A stretch of 64,000 bases of DNA from an uncultured Pirellulaceae bacterium (GCA_937928215.1 CALFWL010000016.1:1-64000); one strand, 5' to 3'. Shown: positions 28,267-38,268, counted from the stretch's first letter. The notes: generated by a model not told the origin, from the letters alone. Program-made: numbers and translations.

Positions 28267-29289
28267 ATGACGAAGATCGGCATCATCGGAGTTGGCTATT
28301 GGGGGCCCAACCTTGTAAGAAACTTTGAGAGTCTACCCAACTGCGAGGTCGTCGCGATTTGCGATCTTGATCCGGCCAATATCGACAACATTACGAAACG
28401 GTATCCTCGTGTCAACGATTACGACAATATCGATGCAATGTTCGGTCAGGAAGATCTTGACGCGGTCGTTATCGCAACACCGACCGCCACGCATCACGGT
28501 TTAGCCAAGCGGGCGCTCGAGGCAGGCCTGCATGTCTTCGTTGAAAAACCATTGACCGTGACCTCCGAACAAAGTCAGGAACTGATCGATATCGCAGCCG
28601 CGAAGGGCTTGATCGTCTTTGTTGGCCACATCTTCCTACATTCCGCCCCGGTGCAAAAACTTCGCGAGTTGATCGCGTCGGGAGAACTTGGCGAGATCAG
28701 CTACATCAGTTGCCGACGTCTGAACTTAGGCCCAGTTCGCAGCGACGTCAGCGCGCTTTATGATCTCGCCACACACGATATTTCGATCGTGCTACACCTG
28801 TTGGGGCAGCAACCTGTCGATGTCAACTGCCAGGGTCTTGATTACATCAAGGACAACGTTCACGATGTCGTTAATCTGACGATGAAATTCCCGAACAACA
28901 AAATGGGAATGATTCACTGCAGTTGGCTTGACCCGCGAAAAGAGCGTGTGATCACCGTCGTTGGCGATCAGAAAATGGCTGTCTACGACGACTTGGGCGA
29001 AGAAAAAATTCGCATCTACGACAAAGGCGTCAATCTGCACTCAAAATCCGGCGAGCTGGCTGAGTTCAAGCTTTCTTATCGACATGGCGACATGTACAGC
29101 CCTTGGTTTAAGCAAGGTGAACCACTTAAAACGGAGTGCTCTGAATTCGTTCGTTGCATCATTGAAGGGGACACGCCTCGCACGGACGGAGTTAACGGAT
29201 TGCAGGTCGTCGAAGTCTTGGAAGCTGCCAACGAATCGCTGCTGAACAATGGCTGTTCGATCTCGATCGACTCGAAAATTGTGGTGTGA
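28267..29289 (+). CDS. Gfo/Idh/MocA oxidoreductase, WbpB/WlbA-like
   Basis: 'IGIIGVGYWGPNLVRNFESLPNCEVVAICD', 'GLHVFVEKPLTVTSEQSQELIDIA'; neighbours match a WbpB-D-E set. Confidence 0.88.
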   Translation: MTKIGIIGVGYWGPNLVRNFESLPNCEVVAICDLDPANIDNITKRYPRVNDYDNIDAMFGQEDLDAVVIATPTATHHGLAKRALEAGLHVFVEKPLTVTSEQSQELIDIAAAKGLIVFVGHIFLHSAPVQKLRELIASGELGEISYISCRRLNLGPVRSDVSALYDLATHDISIVLHLLGQQPVDVNCQGLDYIKDNVHDVVNLTMKFPNNKMGMIHCSWLDPRKERVITVVGDQKMAVYDDLGEEKIRIYDKGVNLHSKSGELAEFKLSYRHGDMYSPWFKQGEPLKTECSEFVRCIIEGDTPRTDGVNGLQVVEVLEAANESLLNNGCSISIDSKIVV

Positions 29290-29406
29290 ACCGTGGCCAA
29301 TGTAAGGCTTGGTCATCGCGCTGAGCGATGACCAGTGCGGTGCCCGCCAAGGACCGTTCGACCTTTCCTCAGCTTTCTGCCAGCAACCAGCTTACCAATT
29401 ACTAAA

Positions 29407-29970
29407 ATGTTTCACCCAACTTCACTTGTCGAAACCGATCAAATTGGCGAAGGCACAATGATTTTCGCGTTTACCCACGTCATGCACGGCGCGAAAATTG
29501 GCTGCAACGTTAAGCTATGCGACCATGTTTTTGTCGAATCGGGCGCGGTGATTGGCGACAACGTGACCATCAAGAACAACGTTTCTGTCTGGGAAGGCGT
29601 CAATATTTCCGACGACGTTTTCGTTGGGCCCAACACGTGTTTTACAAACGACATGTCGCCTCGTTCACCCCGAATGGAGTCGGCCAAGATTCGTTATTCG
29701 AAAAAAGAGAACTGGCTGTTGGAAACCAAACTCAAACGCGGCGTCTCGATCGGTGGCAATGCCACGATTGTGCCTGGCGTCACCATCGGCGAATTTGCTT
29801 TTGTTGGAGCCGGTGCAGTGGTCACCAAAGACGTTGAGCCTTACACATTGGTGACGGGCAATCCCGCCAGACCCAAATCTTCGGTTTGCTCATGCGGACA
29901 AGTCTTGTCCGGCTCTCACCGCGAAACGACATGTCAGCACTGCGGTGAATCTCCGCAAGATCGCAACTGA
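29407..29970 (+). CDS. Left-handed beta-helix N-acetyltransferase, WbpD/WlbB-like, with C-terminal Cys pairs
   Basis: Hexapeptide repeats 'VIGDNVTIKNNVSVWEGVNISDDVFVGPNTCFTNDMSPRSPR', 'GVSIGGNATIVPGVTIGEFAFVGAGAVVTKDVEPYTLVTGNPAR'; terminal 'CSCG...CQHCG'. Confidence 0.9.
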   Translation: MFHPTSLVETDQIGEGTMIFAFTHVMHGAKIGCNVKLCDHVFVESGAVIGDNVTIKNNVSVWEGVNISDDVFVGPNTCFTNDMSPRSPRMESAKIRYSKKENWLLETKLKRGVSIGGNATIVPGVTIGEFAFVGAGAVVTKDVEPYTLVTGNPARPKSSVCSCGQVLSGSHRETTCQHCGESPQDRN

Positions 29971-30111
29971 AACAGTAACAACTTCAACAGATCAACAATG
30001 TCACGCGAACGGCCTGTCGCGTGAACCGGCGTTCTTGCCGGCGCGAGAATTCTCGTCAGTGTCTCAGGCTCCCCTCCTCCGTTGAAACCATTGAACACGA
30101 AAGAAAACGTA

Positions 30112-31254
30112 ATGAACGCTCCTCATTTCAAGAATATTCCTTTGGTCGACCTGCAGGCTCAATCACGATCTATTCGCGACGAGGTCTTGGCGGGCATGGC
30201 CGAAGTTGTCGATTCGTGCGCGTTTATCCTCGGGCCTCAAGTCAAAGAGTTTGAAACGCAATTCGCTGAGTATTGCCAAACAGATCACTGTGTCGGACTT
30301 GCGAACGGAACCGAAGCCCTCCACATGGCGCTTCGAGCTCTCGACATCGGGCCGGGCGACGAGGTTATCACGGCGGGGAACTCGTTTGCTGCCACTGCGT
30401 TCGCGATCGCCTATGTCGGAGCCAAAGCCGTTTTTGTTGACATTGATGCGGACGATTACAACATGGACGTGACGCTGATTGAACAAGCGATCAGCGAAAA
30501 AACCAAAGCGATCATTCCCGTACATCTGTATGGCCAGCCTGCTCGTATGAATGAGATTATGGAAATCGCGAGGCGTCATGACTTGCGAGTGGTTGAGGAT
30601 GCTGCTCAGGCGCACGGTGCTGAAATCGACGGCAAGCGGACTGGATCGTTCGGCGACATCGGTTGTTTCAGTTTTTATCCGGGCAAAAACCTTGGCGCTT
30701 ACGGCGACGGTGGGGCGTGCGTCACCAACGATCCCGCGTTGGCAGAAAGACTTCAGCTGCTGCGAAACTATGGTCAAAAGGTTAAAAACCGACACGATGA
30801 GTTGGCTTACAACTGTCGCCTTGACACGATGCAAGCCGCGGTCTTGCTGGTCAAGATGAAATACATTGAGCAATGGACGGACCAGCGAATTCAAGTCGCT
30901 GCATGGTATCGCGAGGCTTTGCAAGACATTGGCGTCACGCTCCCAACGCAACATGAAAACATGCGTCACGTGTATCACTTGTTTATCGTACGGCATTCAC
31001 AGCGTGACGAGATTCTTCGCAAGCTTGCCGAGAAGAATGTCTTTGGTGGCGTGCACTATCCGCACCCGCTGTCTGACGCGCAGCCTTTCCGCGACGCACC
31101 TTGTTTTCCGATGGGCCTGCCATTGGCCAACAAGTACGCCAACGAGATCCTGTCGCTTCCGATGTATCCGGAGATGACTCAGGCACAGGTCAAGTGGGTC
31201 GCCCAGAAACTGGCGATTGCTGTCGAAGAAGTCGCCAGTTTAGAAACCGTTTAG
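30112..31254 (+). CDS. DegT/DnrJ/EryC1/StrS aminotransferase, WbpE-like
   Basis: 'IPLVDLQAQSRSIRDEV', 'GLANGTEALHMALRALDIGPGDEVITAGNSF', 'VVEDAAQAHGAEIDGKRTGSFGDIGCFSFYPGKNLGAYGDGG'. Confidence 0.95.
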   Translation: MNAPHFKNIPLVDLQAQSRSIRDEVLAGMAEVVDSCAFILGPQVKEFETQFAEYCQTDHCVGLANGTEALHMALRALDIGPGDEVITAGNSFAATAFAIAYVGAKAVFVDIDADDYNMDVTLIEQAISEKTKAIIPVHLYGQPARMNEIMEIARRHDLRVVEDAAQAHGAEIDGKRTGSFGDIGCFSFYPGKNLGAYGDGGACVTNDPALAERLQLLRNYGQKVKNRHDELAYNCRLDTMQAAVLLVKMKYIEQWTDQRIQVAAWYREALQDIGVTLPTQHENMRHVYHLFIVRHSQRDEILRKLAEKNVFGGVHYPHPLSDAQPFRDAPCFPMGLPLANKYANEILSLPMYPEMTQAQVKWVAQKLAIAVEEVASLETV

Positions 31255-31271
31255 TCACGATCGAGTAAGGC

Positions 31272-31363
31272 CTTGCCCAACAATAACTGTCAGATTTCAT
31301 TTCGCTCGCGTAAAATCGGCGTTGAATCGTGTTCAGCCGGCGACTTATTGATTCGCGAGTGCT
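31272..31363 (-). repeat. Intergenic repeat copy B2
   Basis: Reverse complement nearly identical (~90% by eye) to 59070-59160; arms CTCGCG (31305-31310) / CGCGAG (31354-31359). Confidence 0.9.
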
Positions 31364-31421
31364 AAACCGCTGTCTCCCGTTAACCAATCTGGAATATGCT
31401 CCATCTTTTCGTACGTTTGTT

Positions 31422-32819
31422 ATGTCCACGCTAGAAATCAAAAACAGATTGCCGCTGGGGTCAACCAGCCTCGGCGCGAGTTCCATCGGCGATCGTGGTT
31501 TGGATGATGCTGGACTGCAATGGTATGAAAAATGTTTGCTGGCCGTGATTTTGTTTGAGATCCCGCTTCAGCTCGATACCCTTTTGCTGTACAGCGATTG
31601 GGACGGCGAATTAGGAGCGATCGCGGGGCTTAATGTTTCGATCGCTACGTTTGCGATTGCGATGCTCTACGTGATCTGGCTTTTGCAATGGGCTCTAGGG
31701 GGCGCTCGATCAACTCGAGACTCGGTCATCGGCTTGCCGATGCTATTTTACATTGGCACGGTCGTGATTTCGATCTTTGCAGCTAAGGAGTCGTTTCTGG
31801 CTGTTTGCGACGTGTGGTTACTTGCACAAGCGTATTTGGTTTTTGCGTTTATCGCCAATCGAATAAGGAACGTGGCAGACATGAAGTTTGTGCTGCTGCT
31901 TTTCTGTTCCACGGTGATTTTCCAGAGTATCTTGATTTTTTTTGCCAGATCACTGTCCGATACATTGCCGCCGGGTGAGCGATTGAACTACGGCCCGCTT
32001 TCTATTGACGTTGGCGAAGCGGGACGGCCCGGGGGTACCTTGCACTCGCCTACTCTCGCGGGGAGTTATCTAGCGCTGATGTGGCTTCCCGCGCTTGGAA
32101 TGCTGTTGTCACCTGTCAAAGGTGTGTTTCGAACTGCTGCGATAGCGACCTTGCTGTTGGGCGGTATGGCGATCTTAGTGACGCAAACACGAGGCGCAAT
32201 TCTGACGACTGTCATCGGAAGTTCGATTGTCGCACTGTGTTGCATGTCGCGCGGGTGGTTTCCGACGAGAGTTTTAGTGCTTGCCGTGCTTCTGGCTGCT
32301 GCTGGATTCTTCCCCTTGATGAGTGTAATCGAGAAACGTGTTCAAGGTGACGATAGTGGATCAGCCCAGTCACGGATTCATCTTTCGCAAATTGCGTTGG
32401 AAGTCATTGAAGACAACGCATTTTTTGGCGTCGGTGCAGGAAACAGCCATCGGGCAGCATTGCGGCATGCGAACAACGGGAAGTATCGCTCGGAATGGTT
32501 TTTTACGGTTCACTGTAAGTACCTGCTGGTCTGGGCTGAAACGGGAGCACTTGGGTTGTTCGCTTTTTTGATCATGCTGGGCGCGGGGGTCAAAGACAGT
32601 CTCTCGATTTGGTTGACGCGGAATCGTTTGTTCGCACCGATTGGAATTGGGTTATCGATTGCGATCATCGGAAACATGATCCACATGATCGTGGATATTT
32701 TTAATTCTCGCCCTCAAATTCATTCGCTGTGGGCATTGTTGGGGTTGGTCGCAGCCATTCGAATGATCGCTGCCAAGGCATCGGATTCAGAAGAACTCTC
32801 GGAGTTTTCCAATGCCTAA
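31422..32819 (+). CDS. O-antigen ligase/polymerase-like membrane protein (Wzy/WaaL)
   Basis: Multi-TM; 'GRPGGTLHSPTLAGSYLALMWLPALGMLL', 'FFGVGAGNSHRAALRH', 'VHCKYLLVWAETGALGLFAFL'. ATG at 31422; the longer ORF reads through repeat B2. Confidence 0.85.
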   Translation: MSTLEIKNRLPLGSTSLGASSIGDRGLDDAGLQWYEKCLLAVILFEIPLQLDTLLLYSDWDGELGAIAGLNVSIATFAIAMLYVIWLLQWALGGARSTRDSVIGLPMLFYIGTVVISIFAAKESFLAVCDVWLLAQAYLVFAFIANRIRNVADMKFVLLLFCSTVIFQSILIFFARSLSDTLPPGERLNYGPLSIDVGEAGRPGGTLHSPTLAGSYLALMWLPALGMLLSPVKGVFRTAAIATLLLGGMAILVTQTRGAILTTVIGSSIVALCCMSRGWFPTRVLVLAVLLAAAGFFPLMSVIEKRVQGDDSGSAQSRIHLSQIALEVIEDNAFFGVGAGNSHRAALRHANNGKYRSEWFFTVHCKYLLVWAETGALGLFAFLIMLGAGVKDSLSIWLTRNRLFAPIGIGLSIAIIGNMIHMIVDIFNSRPQIHSLWALLGLVAAIRMIAAKASDSEELSEFSNA

Positions 32820-34275
32820 GAATCCTAGCGTCGCTGAACAGGCGACCAAAAACACCAGCTTTCTGCTGATGGGCACGGCATTTCGAATGATTGCCAACTT
32901 CGTGTTCATCGTGGTCTCTGCCGACATGCTTGGCATTGAAGGCTTCGGCGCATACTCGATTGGCCTTCACTACTTTGAGTTGTTTGCCGGCTTGGCGGGC
33001 GCTGGCATCGGTCAACTGTTGACCAACGAGATTGCCAAATGGTCGCGTCGTAGCAACCAGTTGATCTCATCGGCGATCCTTATCGGATTGCTAATGGCAC
33101 TGCTTGGTATTGTCGCCATGATCGGATTCAGCTTTGTCGGTGGATTCAAACCCTCAACGCGATTGCTGGTTCTGATCGCTTCGCTCGCCTTGGTTCCCGG
33201 CACGATTTGCATCGTGTTTGAAGGTGCGTTAATTGGCTTGCAGCGATCGGAATTCGTGGCCTTGTCAGTTACAGTCGAAAGTCTATTCCGAAGCTCGCTA
33301 AGTATTGCGGCGATCTGTCTGGGTTTTGGGATTCCCGTCCTGTTCTTGATTCTGATCGTGGGAAAGTGTCTCCAATTGTCGGTCTTTTGGTGGAGCATTC
33401 GAAAAAGCTTCCAATTCAAGTGGGCTTTCTCGCGTCGCAACTCGATCCGGATGGCAAAACGCCTGCGCGTCTACGCGGTCGAAACTTGGCTGGCCACGGT
33501 TAACGTTGGGCTCGATATTCTGATCCTCTCGATTCTGGCCGGAGAGTTCGCAGTCGGGATTTACTCAGCTGCTTGGAAAGTGATTCGAATGGGTGCAATC
33601 GTGGCTCGCGTTTACGCTCAAGCAACCTTCCCAATCCTCTCGAAACAATTCCAAAAATCACGAGCGTCATTTCATCGGATGAAACTGGCCAACATCCGCT
33701 TGATGTGCGTGCTTCCACTCCCCGTTCTCATCTGCATTTCCTATTACTCAGAGCTAATCATTAAAACGATCTATCCGTCCGGCTTGTACGCCGAGTCGGC
33801 GATTGTGCTGGCCGTACTGGCATTTTATGTGCTACAGGAGTTTCTGAATCCGTTTCTCAGTTTCTCGCTTTATGCGTCCGGACGTCAGATTCAAACCATG
33901 AAGGTTGCAGCGATCAGCCTTGTTTTTAATGCCATGACAACGTACCCGCTGGTCTTGTACTTTGGTGCGTTCGGTGCGGCGGTGGGTACTTTGATGGCAG
34001 GAACGCTGGCAACGATTTGCTATTTGTACTTTTCGCTTTCAAGAGAAGAAATCAAATGGATCGGTTTCATCTTTTTGCGTCAAACGTTTTCCTGCGCCAT
34101 CCTGCTACTGCTTTTACTATTGATGACAGATCTAAATCTATTCTTAGCGAGCGTCGCCGCCTCATTGGCTTACTATCTGGTAGCGATCGGTCTCAAGCTT
34201 GTCGGCCATGACGACTGGCAACTATTAAATGAAACCTTAATCAAGAAGTTTATCCCGAGAGGGAATGCCGTATGA
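32812..34275 (+). CDS. Polysaccharide flippase (Wzx/MATE-like)
   Basis: ~12 TM segments; 'NTSFLLMGTAFRMIANFVFIVVSADMLGIEGFGAYSIGLHYFELFA'. Confidence 0.85.
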   Translation: MPKNPSVAEQATKNTSFLLMGTAFRMIANFVFIVVSADMLGIEGFGAYSIGLHYFELFAGLAGAGIGQLLTNEIAKWSRRSNQLISSAILIGLLMALLGIVAMIGFSFVGGFKPSTRLLVLIASLALVPGTICIVFEGALIGLQRSEFVALSVTVESLFRSSLSIAAICLGFGIPVLFLILIVGKCLQLSVFWWSIRKSFQFKWAFSRRNSIRMAKRLRVYAVETWLATVNVGLDILILSILAGEFAVGIYSAAWKVIRMGAIVARVYAQATFPILSKQFQKSRASFHRMKLANIRLMCVLPLPVLICISYYSELIIKTIYPSGLYAESAIVLAVLAFYVLQEFLNPFLSFSLYASGRQIQTMKVAAISLVFNAMTTYPLVLYFGAFGAAVGTLMAGTLATICYLYFSLSREEIKWIGFIFLRQTFSCAILLLLLLLMTDLNLFLASVAASLAYYLVAIGLKLVGHDDWQLLNETLIKKFIPRGNAV

Positions 34276-35438
34276 AAATTGCATGGATTAGTTACGACCA
34301 TTTCGAATACAGCGCCCTGCACATCAACGCGATGAACAAAGAGCACCAGGTTCTCGCCGTACTTCCAAAACCAGAAGATGACCATGGCGAGGAGATTCAT
34401 TTAGATGATGATGTTCTGCGTTTTTTGTTTGAAAACCCTCGTTTGCGTCAGCCGCTGAAGCAGTATCGCTCGATCTGCTCCATCCTCAACGCGTTGACGC
34501 AATTCAAGCCGGATGTTGTCCACTTGCAGCAAGGGCATTTGTGGTTGAATTTTTCATTGGACAAAATCAGACAGCTCTGCCCTTTGGTGATCACCGTTCA
34601 TGATCCCCGTCCTCACTCGGGCGACAAGATGACCAAGAAAACGCCGCAATGGGTGATCGATTATGGATTCCGTCAAGCCGATCATTTGATTGTTCATGGC
34701 AAAAAGCTGGTTGATACGGTCTGCCAGATATCCGGGGTGAGCTCCAATCGAGTTCATGTGATTCCTCACGTTGCCATGGGCAATATGACCAATCAAGGAA
34801 ACATTGATCATCGGCTTACCGATCCAAACACGATTCTGTTTTTTGGGCGCATCTGGGATTACAAAGGATTGAAATATTTAATCGAAGCTGAGCCGATCAT
34901 TTCCGCCAGTTGCCCGGATGTCAAAATCATTATCGCTGGACAAGGTGACGATTTCGGAAAGTACCGCAGGCTGATCAAGAATTCCGATCGGTACATTATT
35001 GATAACGACTGGATTACCGATCAAAAACGAAGCGACTATTTTTCGCAAGCCGGTGTTGTCGTACTCCCATACACCGACGCAACGCAAAGCGGCGTTGTGC
35101 CGGTTGCTTACAACTTTGGCAAGCCCGTAATTGCTTCGGATGTCGGCGCCTTGTCCGACTGTGTATTCAACGGAAAGACCGGGCTTCTGGTTCCACCCAA
35201 GAATCCCCAGGAACTCGCACACGCGATCATTCGATTGCTGAAGGACCCATTGCTGGCAAGGAGAATGGGACATGAAGGCCGCAATTGGGTCGAAGGTGAA
35301 TGTTCTCCCAAAGCGGTGGCAAAAAAGCACGTCGAGGCATACAAAAAAACGGTAATTTATCGAGCCTGCAAGCTTGGCTTGGCGTTCGATGTCCCTCCTC
35401 AAATTGCAGATTCGCAAACTCATCTGACAAAAAACTGA
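34272..35438 (+). CDS. Glycosyltransferase family 4
   Basis: 'ILFFGRIWDYKGLKYLIEAEPIIS', 'VVVLPYTDATQSGVVPVAYNFGKPVIASDVGALSDCVFNGKTGLLVPPKNPQELAHAI'. Confidence 0.92.
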   Translation: MKIAWISYDHFEYSALHINAMNKEHQVLAVLPKPEDDHGEEIHLDDDVLRFLFENPRLRQPLKQYRSICSILNALTQFKPDVVHLQQGHLWLNFSLDKIRQLCPLVITVHDPRPHSGDKMTKKTPQWVIDYGFRQADHLIVHGKKLVDTVCQISGVSSNRVHVIPHVAMGNMTNQGNIDHRLTDPNTILFFGRIWDYKGLKYLIEAEPIISASCPDVKIIIAGQGDDFGKYRRLIKNSDRYIIDNDWITDQKRSDYFSQAGVVVLPYTDATQSGVVPVAYNFGKPVIASDVGALSDCVFNGKTGLLVPPKNPQELAHAIIRLLKDPLLARRMGHEGRNWVEGECSPKAVAKKHVEAYKKTVIYRACKLGLAFDVPPQIADSQTHLTKN

Positions 35439-35441
35439 TTC

Positions 35442-36650
35442 ATGCGCAGCGCGAAATCACATCTGAACGTTCTCATGCTCGGCGAGTCTCTCGATCGACA
35501 AGGGGGGATCGTTACGTTGCAAAAGGTGCTGATAGAACACCTGCCTGAAAATGTATCCGTGCATCACATTGCAACGGTCGGATTGGGCGGCAAGTTTAAC
35601 AAGTTATTAGTGTATGCGATGTGTCTTGTGCGTTTGCTTTGGCGCCTCGTTACGGCACGTGTGGATATCGTGCACCTGCATGTTTCGCTGGAAGCCAGTT
35701 TTTATCGACAGTGTGTAGTTGCAATAGCGTGTTATGTTTTTGGGAAGCCGGTAATAATTCATGCTCATGCGGGCGAGTTTCCCGCTTTTTTCCAAAGAAT
35801 GGGGACGGGCAGCAAGTGGCTCTGCCGAGTCGTGTACACTCGCGCCTTTCGGCTGATCTTGCTAACCAAGGCGTGGCAATCGTTTTATGAGCAGGAGCTT
35901 GGAATCGGACCGGAACGACTTGCCGTTTTACCGAATCCGGTGGCATTGCCTGTGCTAAACAGTTGGAGCAGCGACCATCAATCGCCATGTGTTTTCGTTC
36001 ACATTGGCCTGATGGACCCAGACAAAGGCACTTTTGATCTGATCGACGCTGTGGCAGCGCTCCCTGAGCACATTCGCTCCGCTCAAATCCAGCTCGTTAT
36101 TGCTGGCAATGGAATGATCGACGAAGTCAAAGAGATGGTCTGTAAACTGGGCCTCGCAAACTGCATCAAGGTTGGCGGCTGGATGACTGCGACTGAACGT
36201 GATGAACTCTTGTCGAAATCCGATGTGCTTGTTCTGCCTTCATATTTTGAGGGCATGCCCATGGCGATTCTTGAAGCAATGAGTTGGTCGCTTCCCGTTT
36301 TGACAACTCCAGTCGGTGGCATTCCCGATCTGATCGTTGATCATGAGCATGGACTGCTGATCGAACCCGGCAATGTTCAGCAATTGTCGCAAGCGATCGT
36401 GGAACTGATTCAATCGCCGGAATTGCGAAATCGGCTTGGCCACAATGCTCGAAAACGAATGGAAAGCAATTGTCCGGAAAAGTACTCAAGACAACTGATC
36501 CGTATCTACCAAGGCCAGCCACTAAAGACGACTCATAACGACACAGTTTTAAGTGACGCCTCAAATTTGTCCGCTGATGATGTGCCAGTCCTCGCCCGTT
36601 CCCAGAAAGGCGAAACCAATGCGAATTGGAATTCTAATCGGACAGTTTGA
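35442..36650 (+). CDS. Glycosyltransferase family 4
   Basis: 'LGESLDRQGGIVTLQKVLIEHLP', 'DVLVLPSYFEGMPMAILEAMSWSLPVLTTPVGGIPDLIVDHEHGLLIEPGNVQQL'. Confidence 0.92.
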   Translation: MRSAKSHLNVLMLGESLDRQGGIVTLQKVLIEHLPENVSVHHIATVGLGGKFNKLLVYAMCLVRLLWRLVTARVDIVHLHVSLEASFYRQCVVAIACYVFGKPVIIHAHAGEFPAFFQRMGTGSKWLCRVVYTRAFRLILLTKAWQSFYEQELGIGPERLAVLPNPVALPVLNSWSSDHQSPCVFVHIGLMDPDKGTFDLIDAVAALPEHIRSAQIQLVIAGNGMIDEVKEMVCKLGLANCIKVGGWMTATERDELLSKSDVLVLPSYFEGMPMAILEAMSWSLPVLTTPVGGIPDLIVDHEHGLLIEPGNVQQLSQAIVELIQSPELRNRLGHNARKRMESNCPEKYSRQLIRIYQGQPLKTTHNDTVLSDASNLSADDVPVLARSQKGETNANWNSNRTV

Positions 36651-38268
36651 AGGTTTGAGCAACTGGGAATTGCGTCTTATCCAAACGATAATCGACACGC
36701 CCGGTTGGGAAATTTGCTTGTTGATGACCGATGGCAGGAACGACAACAAGGGTCTGCCCGGTTTTCAGCACAAGCTCAAGCGGATGTTTCAGTCTGGAAA
36801 TGTGCTTGGCCGGATCTTGTTTAAGATTCAATGTGTTTTTGAAAGTAAGTTCTTTCCCGAGAAGCAGACGGTCGACAGAGCCGCGATCATCGATCACCTA
36901 AGCAAGATCGACCGGATCGAGCTTACCCCCAAGCGCAAAGGGTACCTCGATATCTTCGGAAAAAACGATGGACAGTCGGTCAAAGCTTATGACTTGGACG
37001 TGATCCTGCGACATGAATTCAACATCATACGCGGCAGCATTTTGGATGCAGCCAAACATGGGATCTGGTCATTCCACCACGCCGATAACGCGATCAATCG
37101 AGGGAGTCCAGCCTGTTTTTGGGAGATCGTTCTAAAGCAACCCGTGGTCGGTGTAACGCTGCAAAAATTGACGCCCGAACTGGACGGCGGACTTGTCATC
37201 GATAAGGCGTTTTTTGATGTCCATTGGTCCCACATCGCAACCAACCATGAGGTCATGGAGGCCTCCGTCAACTTGCTGATAAAAAATCTGAGAAAACTGG
37301 ACTCCAATCGAGTTACCTTCAGTAAATCTCCGGTCTACTTCAACCCACTGTACCGAACGCCCGACTTCAAAAACCTCGTCCGTTACTGCACGGGCTTTTA
37401 CTTCAATGTTATCTGCAGGGTTGTCATGGCATGGAAGGCCAAGTTCCTAGGTACCCGGTATGGGTGCTGGACGCTTTTTATTGGCAAAGGAAATTTTCTG
37501 GAGTCTACCCTCTTCCGATTGAAACCTGTTGCGATGCCAAAAGGAGAGTTCTGGGCCGATCCGTTTGTTTTTGAATACCGTGATGAAAAGTATGTGTTTT
37601 TCGAGAATTATTCTTATTCAACAGGTCGAGGAAAAATCTCCTGTGGGAAGATCGAGAAGGATCAATTGGTTGACGTGGTTGATGTTCTGACGACGGATTA
37701 CCACCTCTCTTACCCATTCGTTTTCGAAGAAGATGGCGAAATTTACCTGATGCCAGAAGCTGCCGAAAACAATCGCTTGGAAATTCATCGATGTACTCGC
37801 TTTCCGGATAAATGGGAATTGTTCACGACCGCGTTTGAGGGTGAACGAATTGTCGATGCTACTTTTCACGATGATCAGAACGGTCAAAAGTGGCTCTTCC
37901 TCAACAAGATGATTGATTCAACAGATTCTGTCGCTGAGTTGTACGTTTACCAGGTTGATTCCATTGAGGTGAACAATCCCGTGCCGCACCAAGACAACCC
38001 GGTTCTGATTGACAGCAAAGTTGCCAGAGGTGCCGGGCCTACCTTTCAGTACGAAGGTCAGACTTATCGACCTTCTCAACGCAACTCAGACGGGATTTAT
38101 GGCCGAGCGCTCAATGTCAACAAAATCACAAAGCTAAACCTCCATGAATACGAAGAGGAAACGATTGTGACGGCTTATCCCGATTTTTTACCGGGACTGA
38201 TGGGAATGCATCATCTCCATCAGGCGGACGACATGTTTGTGATCGATGCTGCCTTCAAAAAGAGATAG
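36619..38268 (+). CDS. Formyltransferase-like domain fused to a glycosidase-like beta-propeller domain
   Basis: 'SFHHADNAINRGSPACFWEIVLKQPVVGVTLQKLTPELDGGLVI' matches the formyltransferase core; C-terminal 'FWADPFVFEYRDEKYVFFENYSYSTGRGKIS...HLSYPFVFEEDGEIYLMPEAAENNRLEIHRC' resembles GH43-like/GINT-type propellers. Confidence 0.78.
   Translation: MRIGILIGQFEGLSNWELRLIQTIIDTPGWEICLLMTDGRNDNKGLPGFQHKLKRMFQSGNVLGRILFKIQCVFESKFFPEKQTVDRAAIIDHLSKIDRIELTPKRKGYLDIFGKNDGQSVKAYDLDVILRHEFNIIRGSILDAAKHGIWSFHHADNAINRGSPACFWEIVLKQPVVGVTLQKLTPELDGGLVIDKAFFDVHWSHIATNHEVMEASVNLLIKNLRKLDSNRVTFSKSPVYFNPLYRTPDFKNLVRYCTGFYFNVICRVVMAWKAKFLGTRYGCWTLFIGKGNFLESTLFRLKPVAMPKGEFWADPFVFEYRDEKYVFFENYSYSTGRGKISCGKIEKDQLVDVVDVLTTDYHLSYPFVFEEDGEIYLMPEAAENNRLEIHRCTRFPDKWELFTTAFEGERIVDATFHDDQNGQKWLFLNKMIDSTDSVAELYVYQVDSIEVNNPVPHQDNPVLIDSKVARGAGPTFQYEGQTYRPSQRNSDGIYGRALNVNKITKLNLHEYEEETIVTAYPDFLPGLMGMHHLHQADDMFVIDAAFKKR

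Noticed and set aside
30163-30996. 277-aa minus-strand ORF opposite the DegT aminotransferase
   Set aside because: Shadow ORF antisense to a strong PLP aminotransferase gene; no recognisable motifs.
31190-31486. 98-aa minus-strand ORF containing 'QRRFYASEMKSDSYCWA'
   Set aside because: Arises from repeat B2; the same peptide occurs at 59090 in a different ORF context because the DNA is repeated. No RBS or gene-like extent.
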